A stretch of DNA of 64,000 nucleotides, from contig JAWKVT010000001.1 of NCBI GenBank assembly GCA_041397865.1, forward strand, positions 496,001 to 560,000. The letters run 5' to 3'. This document shows, piece after piece, positions 1 to 9,075 of the stretch. Below the pieces are notes generated by a model. That model saw nothing but the letters and a program-made list of their open reading frames with translations, made no database searches and was not told the DNA's origin. This DNA comes from TMED27 sp041397865 (GTDB taxonomy: Bacteria; Pseudomonadota; Alphaproteobacteria; Micavibrionales; Micavibrionaceae). Positions within the stretch are counted from its first letter, which is position 1, and each line of letters opens with the position of its first letter. A program made the position numbers and the translations under genes.

Positions 1-125
1 TCTTCGGCCAACAAATTCACCCGCAGCGCATTGGTCTTTTCATCCGAAATGTCAGGCGCATCTTTCACCGGCAACCCGTATGTCTCATGAAAAATTTGCA
101 CCTGTTCCAGCGTTGTCTTACTCAT
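1..125 (-). CDS. HisE/MazG-like pyrophosphohydrolase family protein (N-terminal part only)
   Basis: Only the first 41 or so codons lie in the window; the rest runs off the left edge. The visible protein starts MSKTTLEQVQIFHETYGLPV and continues with a stretch of the type DAPDISDEKTNALRVNLLAEE. This resembles the N-terminus of small all-alpha NTP pyrophosphohydrolases (phosphoribosyl-ATP pyrophosphohydrolase-like), where an EE pair at the end of this helix would help bind metal. The ATG overlaps the TGA of the upstream TerD-like gene (ATGA), so the two are probably translationally coupled. The family call rests on a short stretch and is moderate. Confidence 0.5.
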   Translation of the reverse strand, partial: MSKTTLEQVQIFHETYGLPVKDAPDISDEKTNALRVNLLAE

Positions 126-724
126 GCCTTATACTTCCCTTCTACAATCTCTTTGATATCAAAAAAATCCCAGCCCGCTTCCCCCTTGCACTGAAGATAT
201 TCATCAACAGGCACAAGCGTCCATAAATCTCCGTCAAGCGTCTTGCCGGTCCAACGCCGCAAAATCGCCGCAACATATTGAGCATCATCCCCCGCCCCCC
301 TGCGGCCCGGATCAAGATCAAGACGAAGAAACTTTTTGTACGTTGCCCCGTCCATAAACACGCAATTTGCACCGGAAACATCCTTCAAAGCCGTTCCCTT
401 TTTCGCCTTAACCAGAAAAACCACATAGCAAACCTCCGCATTCAGCTTGCGTAAATTCAGATGCAGCTCTTCATCCTCTCCCGGAGAATCCCCGGTTTTG
501 TGATCTCCGGTATGCAAAACCTCAAAACGGTAATCAGAAGCTTTAGGGTCTGAAGGGGTAATAAAATCCACAAGGTTGAAATCGTCCCTCATCAGACAAC
601 AACACAAATCCAGATCATGTTGGCGCTTAAAAAACCCTGAGCCCTGCGAGTTTTCTTCCCAACCCAGCCCCACCAGAAAATTTTGCTGCTTGTTGTCAAA
701 CTCCAGATACTCAGGCTCTCTCAT
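122..724 (-). CDS. TerD-like domain protein
   Basis: A 200-residue protein. Its first 120 residues follow the TerD pattern: an aspartate-rich start (DLDLCCCLM), a central HTGDHKTGDSPGEDEELHLNL stretch, then a hydrophobic strand (VCYVVFLVKA). In TerD proteins the HTGDN..GeGdGDdE motif binds calcium; here HTGD and the acidic run are kept. The C-terminal third matches nothing I recognise. TerD proteins are linked to stress and tellurite phenotypes but their biochemical role is unclear. The gene sits directly downstream of nuoG (4-bp overlap) where nuoH would be expected, and overlaps the next gene by 4 bp. Confidence 0.6.
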   Translation of the reverse strand: MREPEYLEFDNKQQNFLVGLGWEENSQGSGFFKRQHDLDLCCCLMRDDFNLVDFITPSDPKASDYRFEVLHTGDHKTGDSPGEDEELHLNLRKLNAEVCYVVFLVKAKKGTALKDVSGANCVFMDGATYKKFLRLDLDPGRRGAGDDAQYVAAILRRWTGKTLDGDLWTLVPVDEYLQCKGEAGWDFFDIKEIVEGKYKA

Positions 725-2791
725 TCCGCCGCCTCCAGCCGCTCATCCTGCGCCTCCAAAAACTCAAGCGTACAATCGCGCATAACATGCGAAGCGCGGC
801 AAATCACATTGGTCATATAATAATTCACCACCGGGTTTACAAACGGAGCTTGCCCGGCCTTGCCTTTCACGCCAAAAGCCCCCCACTTCGCAGGGTTAAT
901 CTCATCAACCGCCGCAAAATGCGAAAACTCTCCAAAAATACGCTCGCGTAATTGCACCTGTGTATCATAAGGCAACACCTGCCCCAGCACCTCGGAAAGC
1001 TTGCGCAGAATTTTCCAGTCTTCCTTCGCCTCTCCGGGTGGAAAAGCCGCACGCTTGGCGTATTGTGCCCGCCCTTCGGTGTTCACGTAAATACCATCTT
1101 TTTCGGTATAAGCCGCACCCGGCAAGACCACATCGGCCCGTGCCGCACCGTGATCGCCATGATGGCCCTGATAAATCGTAAAACACTGCCAGCCGATTTC
1201 AGAATGCGCGCTAAACTCATCCGCGCCCAAAAGATACAGCGCCTTAATCGAACCGTCCTTGGTCCCGGCCAGTATCTCCTCAAAACCTTTACCGCCCTGC
1301 TGCGGTACAAACCCCGCATCCAGCGCCCCGACACGGCTTGCCGCCCGGTGCAGAATGTTAAAGCCGTTCCAGCCCCCTTTAACAACCCCCAGATCCTCGG
1401 CAACCTTAAACAGCGCATGATGCACCGCTTCGCCGTCTTCACGCTCAAACACACCCGAACCGACAATCATCATCGGTTTCTCGGCTTTAATCTGCGCTTT
1501 CTTATCCTTGGCAAGATTCTCAAGATCCTGCAAATTCGAACCCGCATGCACATATTGATAGGAAAGATCGACCCGTTCACCGATCAACGCCACCGGCACG
1601 CGGCGTTCAAACACCGCCCGGCGAATACGCGCATTAATCATCGTCGCTTCATGCCGCGGATTCGTACCCACCAGCAAAATCGCATCGGCCTCGTCAATCC
1701 CTGCAATCGTCGAATTAAACAAATACCCGGCCCGGTTCGCCACATCAAACTTCGCCCTGTCCGTACGGCAATCCATACGTGGCGAACCGAGCTTCGCCAA
1801 ATCTTTAAGCGCCAATTGATTCCACTTTCGACCAGATCGCCAACCAGCCCGGCACTCCTCCCGCGCCTTGAAGCCCTGAAAGCCTCTGCGCAATAAACGC
1901 AAAACGCCTGCTCCCACGTAGCTTCCCTCAGCTTCGCTCTGTTCGTCGCGAATATAAGGCCGATCGATCTGACCATCATTCAAACCGTCATAGGAAAAGT
2001 CCGGTCTGGCTGGAAATCCATTCCTCGTTCACATCTTCATGCAAACGCGGCAGGATCTGCATCACCTCGCGCCCCTTCGTATCAACACGAATATTCGAAC
2101 CCACCGCGTCATGAACATCAATCGTCTCGGTTTTTGTAAGCTCCCAAGAACGCGCCTTAAACGCATACGGCTTTGAGGTCAGCGCCCCCACCGGGCAGAT
2201 ATCTATAAGGTTTCCCGAAAGCTCCGTCTTAACCAACTCACCAACAAAAGTGCCGATCTCCGCATCCTCACCCCGATTCATCTGTCCCAGCACAGGCGTC
2301 CCCGCCACTTCCTCGGCAAACCGGACGCAGCGCGTACAATTAATGCAGCGCGTCATCACCGTCTTAATCAGCGGCCCCAGCTCCTTGTCCGGCACTGCGC
2401 GTTTATTCTCTGCAAAGCGACTGCGGTCGAATCCATAGCCCACCGCCTGATCCTGCAAATCACACTCCCCGCCCTGATCGCAAATCGGGCAGTCCAGCGG
2501 GTGATTGATAAGCAGCATCTCCATCACACCCTTACGCGCCTTCTTCACCATTTCAGAATCGGTGCGCACCACCATCCCTTCACCACACGCCATAGCGCAG
2601 GACGCAGCCGGTTTCGGCGGTCCGCCCTCAACCTCCACAAGGCACATCCGGCAATTTGCCGGAACGCTCAAACGTTCATGATAACAAAAATGCGGCACTT
2701 CAATCCCAAGCTGCTGCGCGGCCTGCAAGATGCTTGTCCCGCGCTCTACTTCGATTTCCATGTCGTTGATGGTGAGTTTTACAGTGCTCAT
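721..2791 (-). pseudogene. nuoG: NADH-quinone oxidoreductase subunit G, frame-disrupted
   Basis: NuoG carries the peripheral iron-sulfur clusters of complex I. Codons from 2791 down to 1988 give an intact N-terminal 267 residues: a [2Fe-2S] ferredoxin fold (CYHERLSVPANCRMC), the HPLDCPICDQGGECDLQD cluster site, CINCTRC, and LIDICPVGALTSK. The C-terminal molybdopterin-like part is readable from about 1815 down to 721. Between about 2000 and 1800 the expected sequence (YDGLNDGQIDRPYIR, KLREATWEQAF, FIAQRL, LALKDLAKLGS) jumps between all three frames, implying several single-base indels, some in homopolymers. Either the gene is dead or this stretch is badly assembled. It is separated from nuoF by 12.4 kb, and nuoH is not downstream. 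Confidence 0.85.
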
Positions 2792-2881
2792 TTAGCGTAT
2801 CTCAATTGAAGATATTGAATTCCTAAGACATTTAATGTTTAATCCGCGCGAAAGCCAAGATCAACAGTTAGTTTAAAGTAT

Positions 2882-5770
2882 ATGACCACGCGTATTGAAG
2901 TTCTAGCCCATAAAGACGACGGTCGGGCAAAAACACTGGAAAAAGCCCTGAAAGGCAAAGGTAAAACCGCGACCGTACGCGTGGTGGATGTCTATACCTC
3001 CGAACACCCCAAAGCCGATAGTGACGAATTCATCTCTAGTCTCGTCAACCCCGTGACGCAAAAAGCTGACCGTCTGCCCGATGACTTCGACTGGGCCTTA
3101 GAAATCGGCTTCCTGCCGGGCGTAACCGATAATATCGGCCACACCGCTTCCGAATTGCTGGAACTCGCCGGAGCCGAAAACGATAACGAATGCTTCTCAT
3201 CCCGTCTATTCCTATTGAAAGGCGACCTAAGCAAAGAAGACATTGAAGCCCTTTCCGAAGACCTATCCAATAAACTCATCCAACGCGCCTCCATCAAATC
3301 CGCCGCCGAGTATAAAAAAGACGGCGGTATGGATGTTGTCATCCCGAAAGTTACACTCAACACCGCAAGCAACACAGCCGCCGATACGCTGAACCTTGGC
3401 GAACTGTCCGATGACGAGTTGATGACCATCAGCCAAAAAGGCATCAAGGATCGCGGCCCTCTCGGCTTGCCGCTTGTCTATATGAAAGCAATTCAGGATC
3501 ACTACGGCGATAAAGAAATCACAGATATAGAGCTGGAAACCCTCGCCCAAACATGGTCGGAGCATTGCAAACACACCATCTTCGCCTCGTCCATAGATGA
3601 CGTTAAAGAAGGGCTTTATAAGGGCTATATCAAACGCGCGACCAAAGAAATCCGCGAAGCCAAAGGCAAGGATGACATTTGCGTCTCTGTCTTCTCCGAT
3701 AACGCGGGCGGCATCATTTTCGATGACAATTACCTCATCACCGACAAAGTCGAAACCCACAACTCCCCTTCCGCGCTCGACCCCTTCGGCGGCGCGATCA
3801 CAGGAATCGTCGGCGTAAACCGCGATTGCATCGGCTTTGGCCAGGGCGCAAAACCCGTGATTAACCGTTACGGCTTTTGCCTCGCCGATCCGCGCACCAG
3901 CCCCGAATATTACCGCGATAAAAACTGCACCATCTCCGTGCTCTCGCCCGAAACTATCATGAAAGGCGTCATCGACGGCGTAGAAGCCGGCGGCAATCAA
4001 TCCGGCATCCCCACCCCGCAAGGATTCGTCACCTTCGATGATCGCTTTGTGGGTAAACCTCTGGTTTTTGTGGGGACAATCGGCCTGATCCCGCGCACAA
4101 TCAACGGCAAGCCCGGCCACATCAAAAAAGCCAATCCCGGGGATAAAATCGTTGTAGCCGGTGGCCGCGTAGGCCGCGACGGCATCCACGGCGCAACATT
4201 CTCGTCTGTTGCATTGGACGAAGGCTCTCCCGCCACCGCCGTTCAAATCGGCGATCCGATCACGCAAAAGAAAATGTCCGATGCCATTATCAAGGAAATC
4301 CGGGACTATGGCTGGTATTCCGCCATCACCGATAACGGCGCAGGCGGCATGAGCTCTTCAATCGGTGAAATGGCCGAACAATCCGGCGGCTTCCATGTCG
4401 AACTGGATAAAGTCCCGTTAAAATATCCCGGCATGGCCCCATGGGAAATCTGGATTTCTGAATCCCAGGAACGCATGACCATGGCCGTGCCCGAGAAAAA
4501 CGTGGAAAAACTCATCGCGCATTTCGCGCGGCGCGGCGTAGAAGCCACCGTTGTCGGCACATACACCGATACAGGCCGCGCCCATATCACATGGAACGGC
4601 GAAACCATCATGGATATGGAGATGGACTTCCTCCATGACGGCAACCCCGAAACTCCGCTTACCACCACATTCACAAGAGGCGGCGAAAAAGAACCCAATC
4701 TGGCCGAACCATCAGATTACGCCAAAACCCTCACCGATATGCTGGGCCGTTTGAATATCTGCTCGAAAGAGTTTATCTCCACACAATACGACCACAATGT
4801 CCAGGGCAGCGCCGTTCTCGGCCCGTTGCAAGGCCCCGGTCGTGTTTACGCCGAAACCTCCATCACCAAACCCGTATTAAAAAGCGAAAAAGGCGTGGTC
4901 CTTTCCCAAGGCCTCTTCCCGCGTTATAGCGATATCGATACCGGCGCGATGGCCGCGGCTGGCCTAGACCTGGCCGTACGTAACGCCATCGCCGCAGGCG
5001 TTGACCTCAATCAACTCGCCCTGCTCGATAACTTCTGCTGGTGTTCATCTGATGAACCCGAACGTCTGGGCCAGCTCAAACGCGCTGTCGAAACCATCTA
5101 TGAAATGGCCGTGAAATACCAAACCCCGTTCATTTCCGGCAAAGACAGCATGTTTAACGACTTCAAAGGCTTTGATAAAGACGGAAACGCGGTCAAAATC
5201 TCCGCCCCGCCAACACTCCTCGTCTCCAGTATCGGCATAATTCCGAACATCGACCGCGCCATTTCACTGGCCCCCAAAGCTGTGGGCGATGCGGTCTATC
5301 TCTTGGGCGAAACTAAAGACGAACTCGGCGCCTCCGAATATTACGATATGCACGGAAAACTCGGGAACAACGTCCCCGAAACCGATGCGCACCAATGCTT
5401 ACGCCTTTATAAACTCTATCACCGCGCCTCCCGCGATAAACTCATCGCCTCCGCCTATGCGCTTAATCACGGCGGCCTCGGCGTGGCGCTGGCCAAAAAA
5501 GCGATCGCCGGACAAATGGGCATGGATATCGACCTCTCAGCCTTGAACCTGCGCGCCGACAAAGCCCTCTATTCCGAAAGCACAGGCCGCATCCTTGTGA
5601 CCGTCGCCCCGCAAAACAAAGAGAAGTTTGAAAAGAACTTCAAAGGCTACGATCAACGCCACCTGATCGGGCACATCGCCTATGGCGATAAACTCAATAT
5701 TAAAGGTATATTGGAAGGCCATATTAAGAAATTAGATAAAGCGTATAAAGCACCACTCAGGAATTACTAA
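2882..5770 (+). CDS. purL: Phosphoribosylformylglycinamidine synthase, long PurL with PurS-like N-terminus
   Basis: Catalyses the FGAR to FGAM step of purine synthesis using ammonia delivered by PurQ. At 962 residues it is far longer than the usual 730-740-residue alphaproteobacterial PurL. Residues 1-160 look like a duplicated PurS-type region (MTTRIEVLAHKDD, WALEIGFLPGVTDNIGHTA). The catalytic body starts near residue 190 (LPLVYMKAIQDHYG, TLAQTWSEHCKHTIF) and has the ATP/FGAR motifs ETHNSPSALDPFGGAITGIV, GGNQSGIPTPQG and SGKDSMFNDF. This form is known in deltaproteobacteria-like groups, so the module may be foreign here. It is convergent with nothing, divergent from nuoG, and ends in TAATG overlapping the next gene. 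Confidence 0.93.
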   Translation: MTTRIEVLAHKDDGRAKTLEKALKGKGKTATVRVVDVYTSEHPKADSDEFISSLVNPVTQKADRLPDDFDWALEIGFLPGVTDNIGHTASELLELAGAENDNECFSSRLFLLKGDLSKEDIEALSEDLSNKLIQRASIKSAAEYKKDGGMDVVIPKVTLNTASNTAADTLNLGELSDDELMTISQKGIKDRGPLGLPLVYMKAIQDHYGDKEITDIELETLAQTWSEHCKHTIFASSIDDVKEGLYKGYIKRATKEIREAKGKDDICVSVFSDNAGGIIFDDNYLITDKVETHNSPSALDPFGGAITGIVGVNRDCIGFGQGAKPVINRYGFCLADPRTSPEYYRDKNCTISVLSPETIMKGVIDGVEAGGNQSGIPTPQGFVTFDDRFVGKPLVFVGTIGLIPRTINGKPGHIKKANPGDKIVVAGGRVGRDGIHGATFSSVALDEGSPATAVQIGDPITQKKMSDAIIKEIRDYGWYSAITDNGAGGMSSSIGEMAEQSGGFHVELDKVPLKYPGMAPWEIWISESQERMTMAVPEKNVEKLIAHFARRGVEATVVGTYTDTGRAHITWNGETIMDMEMDFLHDGNPETPLTTTFTRGGEKEPNLAEPSDYAKTLTDMLGRLNICSKEFISTQYDHNVQGSAVLGPLQGPGRVYAETSITKPVLKSEKGVVLSQGLFPRYSDIDTGAMAAAGLDLAVRNAIAAGVDLNQLALLDNFCWCSSDEPERLGQLKRAVETIYEMAVKYQTPFISGKDSMFNDFKGFDKDGNAVKISAPPTLLVSSIGIIPNIDRAISLAPKAVGDAVYLLGETKDELGASEYYDMHGKLGNNVPETDAHQCLRLYKLYHRASRDKLIASAYALNHGGLGVALAKKAIAGQMGMDIDLSALNLRADKALYSESTGRILVTVAPQNKEKFEKNFKGYDQRHLIGHIAYGDKLNIKGILEGHIKKLDKAYKAPLRNY

Positions 5771-6252
5771 TGGCACACTACAAAACTATATCCTCAAATT
5801 TCGTTCATAAGCTTCCAATTGCTAGCTTGTTATTAGCAAGCCCATTTTACGTATTTTATTCTCGCATTACATATGATATTTACGATTTAGGAAATTTTTC
5901 AATTTATACACTAATCTACGTAATCATATCACTGCTCTATGTTTTTTTACTTTTTTCATCATTTCAAAGCTTTAGAAAATGCGTAGATTATGTCGCTATA
6001 TCTGATAAATATTTGTTAATTCGAAACAAACAATTCGAACAAGAAGTGCTCTTAGAAAAGATTCGAGATGTAAAAAAGGATTTCTACGAACCTGTTATTC
6101 TTAAAGCGACAAAGCTAACGCTATTTTTTGACACAAAAACTAGATTTGGAACAGAGATTGATTTTGTACCAAAACAAGATTTGTTTTTAACGGGCGCAAG
6201 AAAAGTCTTGATGCAACTCCAAGAAATTGTAGATAGAAACAAAAAACAATGA
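5770..6252 (+). CDS. Small membrane protein between purL and purQ
   Basis: A 160-residue protein with two hydrophobic segments (about residues 15-33 and 44-66) followed by a soluble, lysine-rich tail containing VAISDKYLLIRNKQFEQEVLLEKIRDVKK, which resembles a PH-like membrane-associated fold. No family is recognised. Base composition is much more A+T-rich than purL and purQ. The start codon shares a base with the purL stop and the end overlaps the purQ start (ATGA), so it must be co-translated with two cytosolic purine enzymes. A link to purine synthesis is not shown; it may be a late insertion into the operon. Confidence 0.8.
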   Translation: MAHYKTISSNFVHKLPIASLLLASPFYVFYSRITYDIYDLGNFSIYTLIYVIISLLYVFLLFSSFQSFRKCVDYVAISDKYLLIRNKQFEQEVLLEKIRDVKKDFYEPVILKATKLTLFFDTKTRFGTEIDFVPKQDLFLTGARKVLMQLQEIVDRNKKQ

Positions 6253-7067
6253 CAGCAAAAGCCCTCATACTCGCCGGATACGGATTAAACTGCGAAGAAG
6301 AAACGCTTCACGCCTTTGAATATAGCGGCCTGTCCGGTGAAATCCGCCACATCAACGACCTCATCGAAAATCCGAAAGAGCTGGAAAGCGTTGAAGTTCT
6401 TGCCATCCCCGGCGGGTTCTCATACGGCGACGACACCGGCTCCGGCAATGCCTTTGCGCAAAAAATGAAACTGGCTTTGTGGGAACCGCTGCAAAAATTC
6501 GTTGCCCGCGACACGCTAACGGTCGGCATCTGCAACGGTTGCCAGATCATCGCCAATCTCGGCCTCGTCCCCGCGCTGGATAAGAAATATGGAGAGCGCT
6601 TGGTCGCCGTCACCCACAACCTCACCGCGCGTTACCAATGCCGCTGGATTGATCTGAAAATCAAATCCACCTCGCCATGGCTCAGCGGCATCAGCGGCAT
6701 GCATATCCCTGTCGCCCACGGCGAAGGCCGCTTCATGATGGAGGACAGCACGCTAAAAGTGTTGAAAGACAACGGCCAGATCGCCGCCATCTATACCAAA
6801 GACGGAAAACCCGCAAACGGAGAATTCCCCTATAACCCCAACGGGTCAGCCGAAGACATTGCCGCCATCACCGATGAAACCGGAAAAGTCCTCGCCATCA
6901 TGCCCCACCCCGAACGCGGCATGTTCACATGGCAACGCGACGATTACATGGAAGCCAAAGACAAAGCCCAGCGCTCCGGCCAAACCCTGCCCGAAGCCTC
7001 AGACGGCATGGCGCTATTCGCCAACGCCGCGCATTATTTTGAAATCGCAAAGAAAAAATCAGCTTAA
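6249..7067 (+). CDS. purQ: Phosphoribosylformylglycinamidine synthase subunit PurQ (glutaminase)
   Basis: Class I glutamine amidotransferase that frees ammonia for PurL. The nucleophile elbow GICNGCQ is near residue 95 and the catalytic His/Glu pair is in MPHPERGMF near residue 218. At 272 residues it is the longer PurQ form that normally partners the long PurL seen upstream, rather than the 220-residue form paired with stand-alone PurS. It overlaps the membrane protein gene by 4 bp. Confidence 0.93.
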   Translation: MTAKALILAGYGLNCEEETLHAFEYSGLSGEIRHINDLIENPKELESVEVLAIPGGFSYGDDTGSGNAFAQKMKLALWEPLQKFVARDTLTVGICNGCQIIANLGLVPALDKKYGERLVAVTHNLTARYQCRWIDLKIKSTSPWLSGISGMHIPVAHGEGRFMMEDSTLKVLKDNGQIAAIYTKDGKPANGEFPYNPNGSAEDIAAITDETGKVLAIMPHPERGMFTWQRDDYMEAKDKAQRSGQTLPEASDGMALFANAAHYFEIAKKKSA

Positions 7068-7170
7068 GCGCTTAAACAAGATAAAACACTGCTAAATAAC
7101 AAAAAAAGCAGGCGCACTACGCCCACCCTCAAAAACAAAGATAGCAATACTTTCCTATAAAGTCAAGCCT

Positions 7171-7206
7171 AGGGTAAAGTGAGCATAGCTATCATATGAG
7201 CTCAAA
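7171..7206 (+). repeat. Left terminal inverted repeat of the Tn3-like element
   Basis: Starts AGGGTAAAGTGAGCATAGCT and continues ATCATATGAGCTCAAA. It matches the reverse complement of 14527-14562 at 31 of 36 positions, with mismatches at positions 1, 8, 11, 21 and 24. Directly preceded by AGCCT (7166-7170). Confidence 0.9.
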
Positions 7207-7254
7207 TATGCTAAGGAGGAGTCTCTGCATTCAATTTTTGGGAGATTTCCGGGC

Positions 7255-8190
7255 ATGGACGAAGATCACCTTGATGGCAATTTCTGGTCGTTATCGTAGG
7301 CTGAACTGGAAATCATAAACAAGTACCGTGGCGTAAACCGCCTGAAATGCGCCTGTCTGCTCAAATTCTTCCAGCAGGACGGTCATTTTCCGGAGAGCCA
7401 TGCCGAGATTTCCGATATTGGCGAAAAACGGTTGTCGGCATTGCTGGAAATCACAAATGATATAACTCCGGACTATGATTATCTGGATGCAACCGGCAGA
7501 CGCATGCGCTCTGATGTTCGCAAAACATCAGGGTTTCGACCGTGCAAGAGCGCAGATTACAAGGATGTACAATCCTATCTGATACAGAGCGTTTCAGAAA
7601 ATTTGAGATTGGAAGATTCTTTGGTGGACTGTCTGCAGGAGTGGTTTTTTGATCATAAAATCGAATGCCCGTCTCCGTTGCGGGAAGAGCGGATTTTAAA
7701 TTCTGCCCGCGCTTCTCTTGAGGATTTACACTATCAAACCATAGCAGTAAAACTAAGCGCTCATCATAAGCAAGCTCTCGATGCGCTGCTTAAAACCCGG
7801 CCCGAGGAAACTTCTGCCCCCTTGGCTTTTCTGAAAGACGATCCAGGCAAACCCGCTTTGAACAGTGTTTTCATCGAACTGTCAAAGCTGGAGACCGTCA
7901 ATCATCTGGCTTTGCCGTCGGATTTGTTTCCCGCCGACTGGATAAAACTACGAACAACATATAAAAACCGCTGTGCGCGTGAGCCGGTGCGGGAATTACG
8001 GCGTCGTCACGATCATACGCGCCATGCTTTGCTGGCCGCGTTTTGTCTGGAGCGGCGGGAAGAAGTTCTGGATGGCATTACCAGCCTGCTGATCCAGATC
8101 GTGCATAAAATTCAGGTAAAGGCCGAGCGCAGAGTCACGAAAGAAATAGCTGGCGCCGCCCATTCTGGACGTTCTGAAATTTCGCTGTAA
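7255..8190 (+). pseudogene. Tn3-family transposase TnpA, N-terminal (DUF4158) part
   Basis: Reads MDEDHLDGNFWSLS, then an in-frame TAG at 7297-7299, then AELEIINKYRGVNRLKCACLLKFFQQDGHFPES, which is the N-terminal DUF4158 region of Tn3-family transposases. The rest (DATGRRMRSDVRKTSGFRP; EWFFDHKIECPSPLREERIL; HHKQALDALL; APLAFLKDDPGKPALNSVFIELSKLE; HTRHALLAAFCLERREEVLDGITSLLIQIVHKIQVKAERRV) continues the same family in one frame to a TAA at 8188. The catalytic DDE half is missing. A good Shine-Dalgarno (AAGGAGGA, 7212-7219) lies upstream, so the original start may be upstream of the ATG used here. Confidence 0.85.
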
Positions 8191-8245
8191 CAACCGACAT
8201 CACCAGCCTGTTATTGACGCAATCACAATCTTAAAAAGTCTGACT

Positions 8246-8460
8246 AAATTGCCAGATCGGCTTCACAGATGTTCTTAAAAGCTATGGTGCGCGCGAAGTG
8301 TTGCCGCGCGATATTCTCCAAAAGCGCCTGTTACTCTGCCTTTATGCCCTTGGCACAAATACCGGCCCGAAACGTGTACTGGCTGGCGGTGCAGATATTA
8401 CGCATGATGAATTACGATACATCAAGGAGCGATATATTCACAAAGAGGGGCTTAAAGCCG
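8246..8460 (+). pseudogene. Tn3-family transposase internal fragment
   Basis: One frame reads QIGFTDVLKSYGAREVLPRDILQKRLLLCLYALGTNTGPKRVLAGG and then DITHDELRYIKERYIHKEGLKAV. This corresponds to the region of Tn3 transposases around the LGTN.G.KR motif. It stops matching at about 8460, where the sequence switches to a tyrosine recombinase. It is thus a deletion or recombination junction inside the old transposase gene. Confidence 0.75.
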
Positions 8461-8730
8461 TGATAGTGCTTTGCCCTGGCTGTTTTTAAGCGAGCGCAAT
8501 CAACCCATGACGCGGCAATCCGTCAACTACATTATTGCTACGGCAGGAAAAAAGCAAAGCTTGGGCACGTTCATCCCCACATGCTACGCTATTCCTGCGG
8601 TTTCTATCTCGCCAAGAAATGCTATGACTTGCGCCTGATACAGGATTATTTGGGGCATCGTGATCCCAAACACACCGCGCATTACACCCGCGTTGCATCA
8701 CACCGCTTTGAAAATTTATGGAAGGATTAG
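8461..8730 (+). pseudogene. Tyrosine recombinase (FimB/integrase-like) C-terminal fragment, frameshifted
   Basis: Reads SALPWLFLSERNQPMTRQSVNYIIATAGKK, then after a one-base loss near 8560, GHVHPHMLRYSCGFYLAKK and DLRLIQDYLGHRDPKHTAHYTRVASHRFENLWKD to a TAG at 8728-8730. The catalytic HxxR (HMLR), the LGH box and the nucleophile Tyr (HYTRV) are present, but the N-terminal half is missing and the frame is broken. Some Tn3-family elements use a tyrosine recombinase for cointegrate resolution, so this could be a remnant of the element's own resolvase; an unrelated integrase is also possible. Confidence 0.8.
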
Positions 8731-8736
8731 GCTGTC

Positions 8737-9075
8737 ATGAACTATTTTGCGCCTGAGCCTAAAATCATGGATATACCGGAGCTGGAAAGCTTTTTGGAAG
8801 AAAAAGAAGCTATGCCGCTCTCAGTGATGGACGGTCTTTTAAAAGCCATAGCGCAATCGGGCCGGAAACGACCTATGTTTCTGCGAATCAGGCAAAAAAT
8901 TCAAAAAGTGCTGCGGAACGAACTGAGCTTACATGATAGTCTCGCCCTCAATTTGGATCAAATCCTCAATGGATGCACCGGCCACGCCCCGAAGGTTTGC
9001 AATGTCGATGGCTTGTCCTGCGCCTTGCCCATCTACATCAACCGATACGGTTATTTGGAACCCGTTATCGCTTAA
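8737..9075 (+). CDS. Hypothetical protein, probably truncated, behind the recombinase remnant
   Basis: Starts with ATG 12 bases after a GGAAGGA ribosome-binding site. The first 64 residues (MNYFAPEPKIMDIPELESFL and a basic RKRPMFLRIRQKIQKVLRNEL stretch) look like real coding sequence. From about 8929 it runs antisense through the end of the protease gene, so the last 48 or so residues are probably read-through after a truncation. Not recognised as any family. Confidence 0.4.
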   Translation: MNYFAPEPKIMDIPELESFLEEKEAMPLSVMDGLLKAIAQSGRKRPMFLRIRQKIQKVLRNELSLHDSLALNLDQILNGCTGHAPKVCNVDGLSCALPIYINRYGYLEPVIA

